Part shown: positions 26,954 to 35,900 of the stretch, in pieces | Layout of the letters: the number at the start of each line of letters is the position of its first letter | How positions within the stretch are numbered: position 1 is the first letter of the stretch | From: Amycolatopsis sp. GM8 | GTDB taxonomy: Bacteria; Actinomycetota; Actinomycetes; Mycobacteriales; Pseudonocardiaceae | NCBI RefSeq assembly: GCF_021653975.1 | Contig: NZ_JAJKFK010000006.1 | Span: forward strand, 186,001 to 250,000 | Reading direction: 5' to 3' | DNA length: 64,000 nucleotides | Translations under genes and position numbers: made by a program | The notes under the pieces: generated by a model | What the model saw: only the letters and a program-made list of their open reading frames with translations | What the model was told of the DNA's origin: nothing | The model's database searches: none

Positions 26954-28366
26954 GTGACCGAATACGACTACGACTTGATCGTCATCGGGTCGGGCCCTGG
27001 GGGACAGAAGGCGGCCATCGCCGCCGCGAAGCTGGGCAAGCACGTGGCCGTGGTCGACCGGCACGACATGGTCGGCGGCGTCTGCGTCAACACCGGGACC
27101 ATCCCGTCCAAGACACTGCGCGAAGCGGTGCTGTACCTGACCGGCATGAGCCAGCGTGAGCTCTACGGCGCCAGCTACCAGGTGAAGCAGGACATCACGA
27201 TCGCGGACTTGCTCTCGCGCACCCAGCACGTGGTCGGCCGCGAGATCCAGGTCGTGCGCGCCCAGCTGCTGCGCAACCACGTCGAGCTGCTCACCGGCAC
27301 CGGCCGGTTCCTCGACGCGCACACCATCGCGGTCGAGGGCAGCCACCGCGGCGACCGGCACACGATCACCGGTGACAAGGTCGTCATCGCCACCGGCACC
27401 AGCCCGGCGCGGCCCAGCGAGGTCGACTTCGACGCGGCGCGGGTGCTCGACTCCGACGAGATCCTGCAGCTGCAGGAGATCCCGTCCACGCTCGTCGTGG
27501 TGGGCGCCGGGGTGATCGGCATCGAGTACGCCTCGATGTTCGCCGCGCTCGGCAGCCGGGTCACGGTCGTCGAGCAGCGCGAGCGGATGCTCGACTTCTG
27601 CGACCCGGAGATCGTCGAGTCGCTCAAGTTCCACCTGCGCGATCTCGCCGTCACGTTCCGGTTCGGGGAGAAGGTCGCGAACGTCGAGGTGAACGACCAC
27701 GCGACGGTGACCACGCTGGTGAGCGGCAAGCGCATCCCGGCCGACGCGGTGATGTACTCGGCGGGCCGGCAGGGCATGACCGAGGAGCTGGACCTGGCCG
27801 CCGCCGGGCTCGAGGCCGACCACCGCGGGCGGCTCAAGGTGGACGAGCACTACCGGACGCCGGTCGAGCACATCTACGCGGTGGGCGACGTCATCGGCTT
27901 CCCGGCGCTCGCCGCGACGTCGATGGACCAGGGCCGGCTCGCCGCGTACCACGCGTTCGGCGAGCCGGCGAACGAGCTCGGCTCGCTGCAGCCCATCGGC
28001 ATCTACACGATCCCGGAGATCTCCTACGTCGGCGCGACCGAGGCGGAGCTGACGGCCTCGGCCGTGCCGTACGAGGTCGGTACCGCGCGCTACCGGGAGC
28101 TGGCGCGCGGGCAGATCGCCGGCGATTCGTACGGGATGCTGAAACTGCTGGTCTCCACCACGAACCGGACGCTGCTGGGCGTGCACGTGTTCGGCACCGG
28201 CGCGACCGATCTGGTCCACATCGGACAGGCCGTGATGGGCTGCGGCGGCACGGTCGACTACCTCGTGGACGCGGTGTTCAACTACCCGACGCTGTCCGAG
28301 GCGTACAAGGTCGCCGCGCTGGACGCGACGAACAAGATCCGCGCGCTGGACCGGTTCGCGACCTGA
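26954..28366 (+). CDS. sthA: Soluble NAD(P) transhydrogenase
   Basis: A 470-residue flavoprotein of the pyridine nucleotide-disulfide family that passes hydride between NADPH and NAD. FAD motif [23 protein letters not shown](P) motif [20 protein letters not shown]; second FAD motif [10 protein letters not shown]. The redox-active Cys pair of lipoamide dehydrogenases is lost: the site reads [18 protein letters not shown] with Thr in place of the second Cys, which is the SthA hallmark. GTG 26954 begins where homology begins; the longer upstream frame is not needed. Confidence 0.95.
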   Translation: MTEYDYDLIVIGSGPGGQKAAIAAAKLGKHVAVVDRHDMVGGVCVNTGTIPSKTLREAVLYLTGMSQRELYGASYQVKQDITIADLLSRTQHVVGREIQVVRAQLLRNHVELLTGTGRFLDAHTIAVEGSHRGDRHTITGDKVVIATGTSPARPSEVDFDAARVLDSDEILQLQEIPSTLVVVGAGVIGIEYASMFAALGSRVTVVEQRERMLDFCDPEIVESLKFHLRDLAVTFRFGEKVANVEVNDHATVTTLVSGKRIPADAVMYSAGRQGMTEELDLAAAGLEADHRGRLKVDEHYRTPVEHIYAVGDVIGFPALAATSMDQGRLAAYHAFGEPANELGSLQPIGIYTIPEISYVGATEAELTASAVPYEVGTARYRELARGQIAGDSYGMLKLLVSTTNRTLLGVHVFGTGATDLVHIGQAVMGCGGTVDYLVDAVFNYPTLSEAYKVAALDATNKIRALDRFAT

Positions 28367-28378
28367 GGCCGTGGCCGG

Positions 28379-29095
28379 TCAGACCGGCACGGCCGCGCTG
28401 ATCTCGGCGCGGACGGCGTCCGGGCCGAGCACGGCGAAGCCCCACAGCGCGCTGAGCGTGCGCATGCCGTCCTTGCCGGCGAGTTCGGGCGGCGGCGGGT
28501 ACCGGACGGTCAGACCCCGTGCGGTGAAAGGGCTTTCCTCGAGGTAACGGGCGCCGCCGCGGCCGCACAGATAGGTGTCGGCGCCGACCGCGCTGGTCAG
28601 GTCCGCGAGCCGGGCCGAGCGGTCGTCGCTCACCCGCAGGGCGCTGCTGCGCACGACCTCGCCGCGCCAGCCCAGCTGCGCCAGCAGCGCGCGCGCCGAC
28701 ACCTCGGCGACGTCGGCGACCCGGTCGTTCAGCTCCAGCGCGGCGAGCACCTCGTCGAGGGCGTCGCGGGTGCGCGCCCAGTGCGGCGCCCGGCGGTAGT
28801 ACTGGTGCACGAGCTGGCCGACGCGGCGCCGGCTCAGCTCGGGATCGGCGAGCAGCAGCTCGCTGATCCGGCTGTCGCGCCCGCGCGGGCGGTGGACCGG
28901 AATGGTCAGCCAGCGTTGCACGACCGGGTCGCCGGGCGGGGCCAGCCGGGCACGATGCTGATAGTCGCGCGCGTTGAACTGGACGTCGTCCAGCACGACC
29001 CACACGTCGGCCTGAAATATCTTCGCGATTGTCGACAGGCGGGGAAAGAAATTCGGTTGATGGACTGCGCAGGATCTCGGGTCGGTGACGGCCAC
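28379..29095 (-). CDS. WbqC family protein
   Basis: 238 residues. CAVHQPNFFPRLSTIAKIFQ then DVWVVLDDVQFNARDYQHRA is the standard WbqC opening, followed by WLTIPVHRPRGRDSRISELL and a C-terminal LTSAVGADTYLCGRGGARYLEE. WbqC-like proteins occur in polysaccharide and natural-product loci and are proposed to act on amino sugars or amino acids, with no settled reaction. GTG 29095 is 13 bp after the stop of the YdcF-like gene, so the two are co-expressed. It is the last gene of an XRE/YdcF/WbqC unit. Confidence 0.85.
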   Translation of the reverse strand: MAVTDPRSCAVHQPNFFPRLSTIAKIFQADVWVVLDDVQFNARDYQHRARLAPPGDPVVQRWLTIPVHRPRGRDSRISELLLADPELSRRRVGQLVHQYYRRAPHWARTRDALDEVLAALELNDRVADVAEVSARALLAQLGWRGEVVRSSALRVSDDRSARLADLTSAVGADTYLCGRGGARYLEESPFTARGLTVRYPPPPELAGKDGMRTLSALWGFAVLGPDAVRAEISAAVPV

Positions 29096-29108
29096 GGGCG
29101 GTATTCGA

Positions 29109-29762
29109 TCACAGCATCCGGCTCGAGAATCCGGCGGCCACCAGTCGCTGATAGGCGGCCAGCACCGACGGCGGGACCTGCTGGGAAATGGCGAAGCCCT
29201 GACCGGGATACTCGATGATCCGTTGCAGATCACCGATCATCATGTCGATCAGCTCCGTGCCGTGGTCCCTGTCCTGCGTGTACTGGGTGAGCGACAGCGG
29301 CACGGACGCGCACACCGGCTCGACCTCCGGCCACACCTTGCGGGTCGTCGCGTAGGCGCGGCGCTCCATGTACGGCATCGACACGAGCATGATCGACTCC
29401 GCCGAAACCCCTGCCATACTCAGGACTTCACGCGAAAGTGTGATGTTCTCGCCGGTGTTCGTCGCCTGCGGCTCGACGAGGATCGCGTCCTCCGGCACCC
29501 CGAGTTCCAGCGCGCGCTCGCGGTAGTGCACGCCCTCGCCGCGCGGGAACGTGTCGAAGGTCTCCCTGCTGTTCGCCCCGCTGAATACCATCACCGGAAA
29601 AAGTCCACGGTGGAACAGTTTCGCCGCGTGCGCGGCCACACTCAGGTCATGGCAGCCGAGCACGATCGCGGCACCGCATTTCCGCGGCGTGTGGTTCAGC
29701 CGGTGATAACACCAGATGATCTCGGCGTCGGCCCAGGTACGGTCGATCAGTTCTTTCCGCAT
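29109..29762 (-). CDS. YdcF-like (DUF218) protein
   Basis: 217 residues of the DUF218/YdcF alpha-beta fold: CGAAIVLGCHDLSVAAHAAK, VMVFSGANSRETFDTFPRGE and VEPQATNTGENITLSREVL are the conserved blocks, the last with the family's N-T-xEN motif. No signal peptide or membrane helix, unlike SanA-type members. YdcF binds S-adenosylmethionine in E. coli; the substrate here is unknown. ATG 29762 is chosen; a GTG at 29804 would overlap the regulator gene and is possible. Middle gene of the XRE/YdcF/WbqC unit. Confidence 0.8.
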   Translation of the reverse strand: MRKELIDRTWADAEIIWCYHRLNHTPRKCGAAIVLGCHDLSVAAHAAKLFHRGLFPVMVFSGANSRETFDTFPRGEGVHYRERALELGVPEDAILVEPQATNTGENITLSREVLSMAGVSAESIMLVSMPYMERRAYATTRKVWPEVEPVCASVPLSLTQYTQDRDHGTELIDMMIGDLQRIIEYPGQGFAISQQVPPSVLAAYQRLVAAGFSSRML

Positions 29763-29781
29763 TCGAGCCGGGACCCGATCC

Positions 29782-30876
29782 TCACGCCTGGCGCTCGAAA
29801 GCACGGCGAATTCCGTCGATACTCTGCAACTGGTGCAACAGCCCGAATCTGGTGGAAATGCGGGCGCAGCGGTCGAGAATGGTGAGCCCGTTACCCGCGG
29901 TCGCCCGGTCCGACAAAAGAATGTGCGCGTGCGCGGTGTCCAGGCGCACCTTCTGCAGGGGAGTGTCGTTGACCCGGTGCGTCAGCGCGACTTCCATCGC
30001 CTGCCCGGCCGCGCCGAGATCGCCCGCCCCGCGGTGCGCGAGCGCCAGCTTCTGGTGCGCGACCGACCAGTCCTCGGGCTCTTCCAGCGTTTCGAAATCG
30101 TGGATCGCGGGCACGATGTGCCGGGTCGCGGACTCGTTGAGGCCGCGCTTGCTCAGCGCCGTCCCGATCCACAGCCGGGCGCGGGTGCGGTCGTGCTCGG
30201 ACAGGCGCTCGTCCGCGGTGAGCGATTCGTAGTGGCGGGCCGCGATTTCCAGCCGGCCCGACATCTCCTCGAGCACGACGAGCTTCAGTTCGATCTGCGC
30301 GATCCGGCGCGGTGTGCCGAGTTCGGTGAACACCCGCAGCGCCTTGCGGTAGGTGTGCTCGGCCGAGGCCGGGCCGGTGATGACTCCCTGGTCCTGCAAC
30401 ACTTCGCCGAGCAGGCGCAGCGAGCGGCCGTAGAGGTGCATACCGCGGGTGTCGTTGCTGTTGGGGTGGAAACGGCGCAGCCAGCGGTCCAGTAGCGTGC
30501 GGGCGAGCGGGAACTCCTGGCGGCCGACGCAGGCCATCGTGCGGTCGAGGTCGTCGGCCCAGGCCTCGTAGTCGTAGCCGGCCACCTGCGCCACCAGCAG
30601 GGCACCTTCGTCCGGTCGCAGGACCAGCACGTCGAACCGGCGCCGCGCCTCGGGTTCGGCGCGGGCGAGCGCGGTGTCGAGGATCGCCTGGGTGTCGGGG
30701 CGCGGCACGGTGCCCGCCCCGCCGGACTCCCATTTCGCCACCGTCCTGGCCGCGACGCCGAGGTACGAGGCGAACGCCCGGACCGACAGCCGCATCGCGT
30801 GCCTCAGCAGCCGCGCCTCGCGCCCACTCCAGTGGTGCGCGGTCGCGGCTACCTGACCAGGGTCTCCGGGAGCCAC
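29782..30876 (-). CDS. XRE-family regulator with TPR-like C-terminal half
   Basis: 364 residues. N-terminal helix-turn-helix LRHAMRLSVRAFASYLGVAA plus RTVAKWESGG (residues 23-53), then a long helical region of repeats (YRKALRVFTELGTPRRIAQIELK, ARLWIGTALSKRGLNESATR, HQKLALAHRGAGDLGAAGQA) resembling TPRs. Such one-component regulators often sense peptides or partner proteins. GTG 30876 start. It heads the operon with the YdcF-like and WbqC genes, which it probably controls together with itself. Confidence 0.85.
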   Translation of the reverse strand: MAPGDPGQVAATAHHWSGREARLLRHAMRLSVRAFASYLGVAARTVAKWESGGAGTVPRPDTQAILDTALARAEPEARRRFDVLVLRPDEGALLVAQVAGYDYEAWADDLDRTMACVGRQEFPLARTLLDRWLRRFHPNSNDTRGMHLYGRSLRLLGEVLQDQGVITGPASAEHTYRKALRVFTELGTPRRIAQIELKLVVLEEMSGRLEIAARHYESLTADERLSEHDRTRARLWIGTALSKRGLNESATRHIVPAIHDFETLEEPEDWSVAHQKLALAHRGAGDLGAAGQAMEVALTHRVNDTPLQKVRLDTAHAHILLSDRATAGNGLTILDRCARISTRFGLLHQLQSIDGIRRAFERQA

Positions 30877-31090
30877 TCGATGAGGTTAACCGGCGCGGGG
30901 TGTGGCAAGTACACCACAAGTGCAACAGCAGTTCGTTTCCGCGCGTAATTCCATCGTTCAGCCTAGAGGAAGGCACTCGTCGCCGGGATGTCTCCTTGTC
31001 CCGGGCCGATACCCGGCGCCGGGTGCCGTTCCACCCGCCGTCCGGCCGGCCACCGCGGGTGGGCACGGTGGCGCGGTGGCCGGCGCGGCG

Positions 31091-31122
31091 GTGCGGGGCC
31101 CGCGCAGGGGCGGTCCCCGCAC
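31091..31122. terminator. GC-rich hairpin next to repeat family A
   Basis: GTGCGGGG (31091-31098) pairs with CCCCGCAC (31115-31122) around a 16-nt GC-rich loop. No T run; possible terminator. Confidence 0.4.
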
Positions 31123-31129
31123 CACGCCC

Positions 31130-31217
31130 GCGAGTCCGACGCCCGAGACGCCGAGTCCGACCTTCAGGACGGCGAGTTCTGCGTTCGCGACAGTGAGTCC
31201 GACACTCGCGGAGTGTC
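31130..31217. repeat. Dispersed repeat family A, copy 3 (longest)
   Basis: Four units of about 21 bp (GCGAGTCCGACGCCC, CCGAGTCCGACCTTC, GCGAGTTCTGCGTTC, TGAGTCCGACACTC), ending in a small GACACTC/GAGTGTC hairpin at 31201-31217. It is the only copy not between convergent genes; it lies between divergent regulators. Confidence 0.75.
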
Positions 31218-31326
31218 GCTTTAGGACTGTCGGCGCACCTGTCGCCACCGGCGGTGCGCCTCCCGGGGCATCGGGTTCCGGCGGGTTTCGGTTTCCGTGC
31301 GGCGGTGGGGTTTCTCCGGCATTACC

Positions 31327-31953
31327 ATGGGATGGGTGAGGTCCGGAACGACGGCGGCCCCGGCGCGCAACGCCTTCCGCGAGCAGCAGTGGCGCGAGGC
31401 GCACGAGCGCTATCTCCTTTGCGCGGGCACGGTTTTCGAGCGGCTCGGCTATCACGCGGCGACGGTCGCGGACATCGTCGTGGCCGCCAACGGCAGCCGC
31501 GCGACGTTCTACGCGCACTTCCGGGACAAGGCCGACATCGCGGCCTGCCTGTTCGAGCGGACGCTCCCGGCGGGGGCCGCGATGTACCACCGGGTCGCGG
31601 AATTCCCTGAGCTGAACCGGGAAATCGTGCGCGTCTGGCTCGACGAGCACGTGCTCGGGTTCTGGTCGCGGCACCGGGTCGAGGTCGAGGCGGTCAACCA
31701 CGCCATGGCCGCGGACCCGTCCGTCGCGGCCCGGCACTACCGGTGGATCGTCGACGCGGTCCGGCTCGCGGGCTGGCCCGGCGCCGACGATCAGGTCGGG
31801 CTGACCCGGGCCTCGCTGCTGGTGTTGCAGCTCGAGCGCTTGTGCTACCACTGGATCGTGCGCGGTGTCGAGCACGACCGCCAGCAGATGCTGGACATCC
31901 TCGCCGATCTCTGGTTCCGCGAACTGACGCTGTTGCGCGAAGGCCGTAGATGA
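31327..31953 (+). CDS. TetR family transcriptional regulator
   Basis: 208 residues. TetR HTH: CAGTVFERLGYHAATVADIV plus AANGSRATFYAHFRDKADIA, then a helical ligand-binding domain (AGAAMYHRVAEFPELNREIV... WLDEHVLGFWSRHRVEVEAVNHAMAAD). ATG 31327 is used; a GTG at 31336 with a TACCAT -10-like box 8 nt upstream would make a leaderless transcript and is a serious alternative. Its stop overlaps the homocysteine methyltransferase start (ATGA), suggesting it controls that gene. Confidence 0.88.
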   Translation: MGWVRSGTTAAPARNAFREQQWREAHERYLLCAGTVFERLGYHAATVADIVVAANGSRATFYAHFRDKADIAACLFERTLPAGAAMYHRVAEFPELNREIVRVWLDEHVLGFWSRHRVEVEAVNHAMAADPSVAARHYRWIVDAVRLAGWPGADDQVGLTRASLLVLQLERLCYHWIVRGVEHDRQQMLDILADLWFRELTLLREGRR

Positions 31954-32804
31954 TCGTGCTGGACGGCGGGCTGGCCACGGAGCTGGAAGCCCGCGGCCAC
32001 GACCTGTCCGACGCGCTGTGGTCGGCACGGCTGCTCGCCGACGATCCACTCGCGATCGTCGCCGCGCACGAGGCGTTCTTCCGGGCGGGCGCCCAGGTCG
32101 CGACCACGGCGAGCTACCAGGCGAGCTTCGCGGGGTTCGCCGCGCGCGGGTTCGACGGCCGGCAGACGAGCGTGCTGTTGCGCAGAAGTGTCGAGCTGGC
32201 AAGGAAAGCAGCCGCCGGCGGGGCGCGGTGGGTGGCCGCGTCGATCGGCCCGTACGGCGCCACGCTCGCGGACGGCTCCGAGTACCGCGGCCGGTACGGG
32301 CTGAGCGTCGCCGAGCTGACCGCGTTCCACCGGCCGCGCGCGGAGGTGCTCGCCGAAGCGGGGCCGGACGTGTTCGCGCTCGAGACGGTGCCGGATGTCG
32401 ACGAGGCGGTCGCGATGCTCGCCGCGGTCGAGGGGCTCGGGGTGCCCTCCTGGCTGTCCTTCACGATCTCCGGCGACCGGACCCGCGCCGCCCAGCCGCT
32501 CGAAGAGGCGTTCGCCGTCGCCGCCGGCCGGGACGACGTCATCGCGGTCGGCGTCAACTGCTGTGATCCGGACGACGCCGCGCGGGCGATCCCGCTCGCG
32601 CGGGAGGTCAGCGGCAAGCCCGTCATCGCGTATCCGAACAGTGGCGAAGAGTGGGACGCGGCGACCCGCCGGTGGGCCGGACGGGCTACTTACGCGCCCG
32701 AACGGGTGGCCGGAGCTGATCTTGCCGGCGGCTGCTGCCGCGTCTCGCCGGATGCGATCCGTGTCCTCGCGACCACTCACGTGAGTGAAACCCCTGGTCA
32801 CTGA
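31950..32804 (+). CDS. mmuM: Homocysteine S-methyltransferase family protein
   Basis: 284 residues of the MmuM type, moving a methyl from S-methylmethionine or SAM to homocysteine to form methionine. Blocks: MIVLDGGLATELEARGHDLS, TTASYQASFAGFAARGF, ASIGPYGATLADGSEYRG, and the zinc site from GVNCCDP and GGCCRVSP (three Cys). Length is normal. ATG 31950 overlaps the TetR stop. It may recycle methyl donors used by the SAM methyltransferase downstream; that link is inferred from position only. Confidence 0.9.
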   Translation: MIVLDGGLATELEARGHDLSDALWSARLLADDPLAIVAAHEAFFRAGAQVATTASYQASFAGFAARGFDGRQTSVLLRRSVELARKAAAGGARWVAASIGPYGATLADGSEYRGRYGLSVAELTAFHRPRAEVLAEAGPDVFALETVPDVDEAVAMLAAVEGLGVPSWLSFTISGDRTRAAQPLEEAFAVAAGRDDVIAVGVNCCDPDDAARAIPLAREVSGKPVIAYPNSGEEWDAATRRWAGRATYAPERVAGADLAGGCCRVSPDAIRVLATTHVSETPGH

Positions 32805-32974
32805 CCGTCAGTAGATATCGGTAGTTCGAAAGATACCTCCCTCGTTCGGTCGGTTGGTGAACTCTGCGGTACTGAACGCGCCATGCCGCGGCTGATCGCA
32901 GTAGAATCGCTCACCTCGGTGACTGAAGATCAGCCACCATCGGTGGAGAGGTACCTCGAGGAGGCGTACCGGAA

Positions 32975-33781
32975 GTGGCATCGCCTATGAAGACCCCGTC
33001 TGTCGAAGGCGCCGACGATCCGGGCACGATTGCCCGCATCCGGGACTGCTGGCTCGACGGCAGCCACCACACGTCCGTGGACCGTGAGGTCGGTGAACAC
33101 ATCCTCACCTGTGCCCCGCACCTGCCGTTCCTCGTCCGCGCCCAGCGGCAGCTGCTCGCCCGGATGGTCCGGTACCTGACCAGCCAGGGCATGACCCAGT
33201 TCCTCGATCTCGGATCCGGCGTCCCCGCCGACGGCCAGGTGCACGAGATCGCCCAGGCGGCCAACCCCGACGCGAAGGTCGTCTACGTCGACATCGACGC
33301 CAGCCTCGCCGAGGAGGGCGCGCGGCTGCTCGCGGACAACCCGAACGCCGAATACCTGCGGGCCGACATCCGGCACCCGGCGGACGTGCTCGGCGCGCCC
33401 GAGACCCAGCGGTTGCTCGACCTCGACCAGCCGGTCGCGGTGCTGATGATCGAGACTCTGCTGCACCTGCCCGACAGCGCGCGGCCCGTGCGGCTCGTCG
33501 CCGACTACGTGGCGGGCCTGACTTCCGGTAGCTACATCGGTATCTCGCACTTCAGCCAGAACGAGGACCTGGAACAGGGGCTGAACATCTTCAGCCGGAT
33601 GTTCGGCATGCCACCGGCGGTGACGCTGCGGTCGCGCGAGCAGCAGGAACGGTTCTTCACCGGTCTCGAGATGGTCGAGCCCGGCCTGGTGCCGGTGCCG
33701 ATGTGGCGGCCCGACTCCGAGCACATCGACCGCAACCCGCATCTCGCCGAGGTCTTCGCCGGCCTCGGCCGCAAGCGCTAG
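32975..33781 (+). CDS. SAM-dependent methyltransferase (DUF574/Methyltransf_19 type)
   Basis: 268 residues. The N-terminus SVEGADDPGTIARIRDCWLDGSHH is typical of the actinobacterial DUF574 methyltransferase family; the SAM site is TQFLDLGSGVPADGQVHEIA with VVYVDIDASLAEEG. The family is abundant in actinomycetes and mostly of unknown substrate. GTG 32975 is used because GAGGAGG (32958-32964) gives a 10-nt spacing; ATG 32987 is an alternative. It is convergent with the terpenoid operon and their stop codons overlap (33778-33781). It might decorate the terpenoid product, but nothing proves it. Confidence 0.88.
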   Translation: MASPMKTPSVEGADDPGTIARIRDCWLDGSHHTSVDREVGEHILTCAPHLPFLVRAQRQLLARMVRYLTSQGMTQFLDLGSGVPADGQVHEIAQAANPDAKVVYVDIDASLAEEGARLLADNPNAEYLRADIRHPADVLGAPETQRLLDLDQPVAVLMIETLLHLPDSARPVRLVADYVAGLTSGSYIGISHFSQNEDLEQGLNIFSRMFGMPPAVTLRSREQQERFFTGLEMVEPGLVPVPMWRPDSEHIDRNPHLAEVFAGLGRKR

Positions 33782-34683
33782 CCCGCCACCAGCGGAATCA
33801 CGGCGAGGAAGAGGTCACCGAGCGCGATGACCGGCATCGCGCGGCGCAGCATGCGCTTCGCGCTCGCCGGATGTCGGCCCGTCTTCAGCACGTCCGCGAG
33901 GAAGACGGCGTACGCGGCGATCCCGGCGACGCACCACACCGGCCCGAACAGCCACGACAGTCCCCACGCCAGCAGGAGCAGGCCGGCGCCCATCAGCAGG
34001 CAGGCCCGCGCCGACGTGCCCCGCAGCCCGTAGCGAGCCGCCGGGGTGTCCTGGTTCGCGGCCAGGTCGGCCGCGCGGTCGGGTAGCGACCACCAGGCGG
34101 TGCGGCCGCCCGCCATGACGCCCAGCCCGGCGAACACGAGCCAGACCGGCGCGGGCACGCCCGCGGCGACCGCGAGGTAGGTGACCAGGGCGGGGCCGGT
34201 CGTCGCGCCGAACCCGAACACGATCGCCCCGGCCAGGCCACGGCGCTTCAGGTGGAACGGCTCGACGTTGTACAGCACGTGCGCGAGCACGGTGCCGAGC
34301 GCGGCGGCGGCGAGTTGCGGCCTGCCGAGCAGCACCGAGACCGCGCCGGTGAGAACCACTCCCGCCGCCGTTTCCGCGGCCGAAAGAATCAGGAGGCCGT
34401 TTCCGCCGAAATGTCTCGTGGCGACCGCGAGATACCCTTTCTCGCGATGCCCGCTGTCCAATTCCACATCGACGGCGACATTGAACGCGAGCGGTCCCAC
34501 GATCAGCAGCACATTCGCCACGGCCACGGTGAGTACCGGCCAGGAGAGCAGCTGACCGGGCGCGGAAACCGCGAAGCACGCGCCCATCAGCGCGTAGCCG
34601 AGGTAGCTGATCGGCAACGGGAACTGCAGGCGGTGCACGAAAACGAGGTCCTGCCACAGGCCGCGGGTCGCCTTCTCCAGCAT
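33778..34683 (-). CDS. UbiA superfamily membrane enzyme, candidate terpene cyclase or prenyltransferase
   Basis: 301 residues with about eight membrane helices. Both Asp-rich motifs of the UbiA superfamily are present: NVAVDVELD (Asn68, Asp72, Asp76; NxxxDxxxD) and DRAAD (Asp202, Asp206; DxxxD), which bind the diphosphate through magnesium. UbiA enzymes usually prenylate aromatic acceptors, but a subgroup found beside class II diterpene cyclases (PtmT1 type) acts as a class I-like cyclase. Here it is the last gene of a DTC-P450-UbiA operon with 1-nt overlaps (TGATG). No class I terpene synthase is present, so a role on the copalyl-type diphosphate is the favoured inference. Confidence 0.85.
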   Translation of the reverse strand: MLEKATRGLWQDLVFVHRLQFPLPISYLGYALMGACFAVSAPGQLLSWPVLTVAVANVLLIVGPLAFNVAVDVELDSGHREKGYLAVATRHFGGNGLLILSAAETAAGVVLTGAVSVLLGRPQLAAAALGTVLAHVLYNVEPFHLKRRGLAGAIVFGFGATTGPALVTYLAVAAGVPAPVWLVFAGLGVMAGGRTAWWSLPDRAADLAANQDTPAARYGLRGTSARACLLMGAGLLLLAWGLSWLFGPVWCVAGIAAYAVFLADVLKTGRHPASAKRMLRRAMPVIALGDLFLAVIPLVAG

Positions 34684-35900
34684 CACGCGACCACCCGCAT
34701 CCGCAGCCGGTTCGACGGTGCCATCGCGTGCCCCCGCAACGCCGGTTTCCCGGCGCGCGGGTTGACACAGCGCAGCGTGCGCCGCCGCAGCACGGCGGCC
34801 GTGATCATCCGGATCTCCAGCTGCCCGAGCTGGCTGCCCAGGCAGAACCGGGTGCCGCCGCCGAAGGGAAGGTAGCCGGCCGGGGTTCCCTTGCGGCCGA
34901 GGAACCTGTGCGGGTCGAACCGCCGTGGCTGCGGGAAAACGTCCGAGCGGTGGTGCGCGAGGTAGATCGCCGGGGTCACCACCGTGCCGGCCGGGCAGCG
35001 GTGCCCGAGCAGCTCGGTCTCCTCGGTCAGCATGCGGTTCCCGGCGACCTCGACCGGCGGCGAGAGCCGCAGCACCTCCTGGATCACGGCCTGCAGCAAC
35101 GGAACCTCGGCCGGATCGCTCGCGTTCCCGGCAGTGTCCAGTTCGGACAGTACGCCCTCGCGCAGCCGCGGGTTTTCGGTGAGCTGGAACAGGGTCCACG
35201 CGGTCGCCGAGGCCGTGGTCTCGTGCCCGGCGAACAGCAGTGACACGATCTGGTCGCGCAGTTCGCCGTCGTCGATCCGGCCGATCGGATTGTCCGGGGC
35301 GAGCATGAGCGCGACCAGGCTGTGCGGGTCCGAAGTGGACTTCGCGAGCCTGACCAGCGCGCGGTCCAGATCTTCCCCGGACTCGGGCAGGCTGCCGCGC
35401 AGGACTCGGTAGGCGAGCGTGCGGCGGCGCGAGCCGAGCGCGCGGTCTATCCAGCGGGTGAACGCGGCCAGCACCGTGCGGTCGGCGCTGCCGACGATGA
35501 TCCGCGCGACGATGTCGAGCGCGACCTGGCGGGTCCAGTCCGCGAGCGCGAAAGTCTTGCCGGGCACCAGTTTCCCGACCGCGTCGTCGACGACCTCGGT
35601 GATCATCCCGTGGTAGCGCGCGAGGTTGCGGCCGCGCAGCGGGGTGCCGAGCACCCGCCGGTACGCGGCATGCCGTTCGCCGTCGGCCCACAGCAGGGAC
35701 TTCGGCCCGAGCAGCGGGCCGAGCGACCGGCTGCCGGGATGGCGCAGTCCCCGGTCTGCCCGGAAGATTTCGTCCAGCGCCTGGGGTTCCCACACCATCA
35801 GGCGGCCGGGCCGGATGGGCAGCACCCCGTTCGGCAGATCGGCGTGCGCGTCGAGGAAAGGCAGCGTGCGGAAGGCGAGTTCGAATTCCGTGCGGTTCAT
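34683..35900 (-). CDS. Cytochrome P450
   Basis: 405 residues. I-helix oxygen-activation motif AGHETTA (225-231), K-helix EVLR (Glu275, Arg278), PERF-like region RRFDPHRFLG, and haem loop FGGGTRFCLG with the axial Cys353. It lacks a membrane anchor, as is usual for bacterial P450s. ATG 35900 overlaps the cyclase stop by one base (TGATG), and its own stop overlaps the UbiA start the same way. It should hydroxylate or oxidise the terpene skeleton made by its neighbours. Confidence 0.96.
   Translation of the reverse strand: MNRTEFELAFRTLPFLDAHADLPNGVLPIRPGRLMVWEPQALDEIFRADRGLRHPGSRSLGPLLGPKSLLWADGERHAAYRRVLGTPLRGRNLARYHGMITEVVDDAVGKLVPGKTFALADWTRQVALDIVARIIVGSADRTVLAAFTRWIDRALGSRRRTLAYRVLRGSLPESGEDLDRALVRLAKSTSDPHSLVALMLAPDNPIGRIDDGELRDQIVSLLFAGHETTASATAWTLFQLTENPRLREGVLSELDTAGNASDPAEVPLLQAVIQEVLRLSPPVEVAGNRMLTEETELLGHRCPAGTVVTPAIYLAHHRSDVFPQPRRFDPHRFLGRKGTPAGYLPFGGGTRFCLGSQLGQLEIRMITAAVLRRRTLRCVNPRAGKPALRGHAMAPSNRLRMRVVA

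Larger units (their letters stand above)
30877..31326. other. 450-bp intergenic region between XRE and TetR genes
   Basis: Holds the divergent promoters of the two regulator genes, a GTGCGGGG/CCCCGCAC hairpin (31091-31122) and the longest copy of repeat family A (31130-31217). I see no convincing small gene; open frames across the repeat code only for repetitive Ser/Pro/Thr or Asp/Glu/Ser runs. Confidence 0.6.

Noticed and set aside
31130..31217. CRISPR-like array in the repeat region
   Set aside because: The units are contiguous, degenerate and without unique spacers; no cas genes are present.
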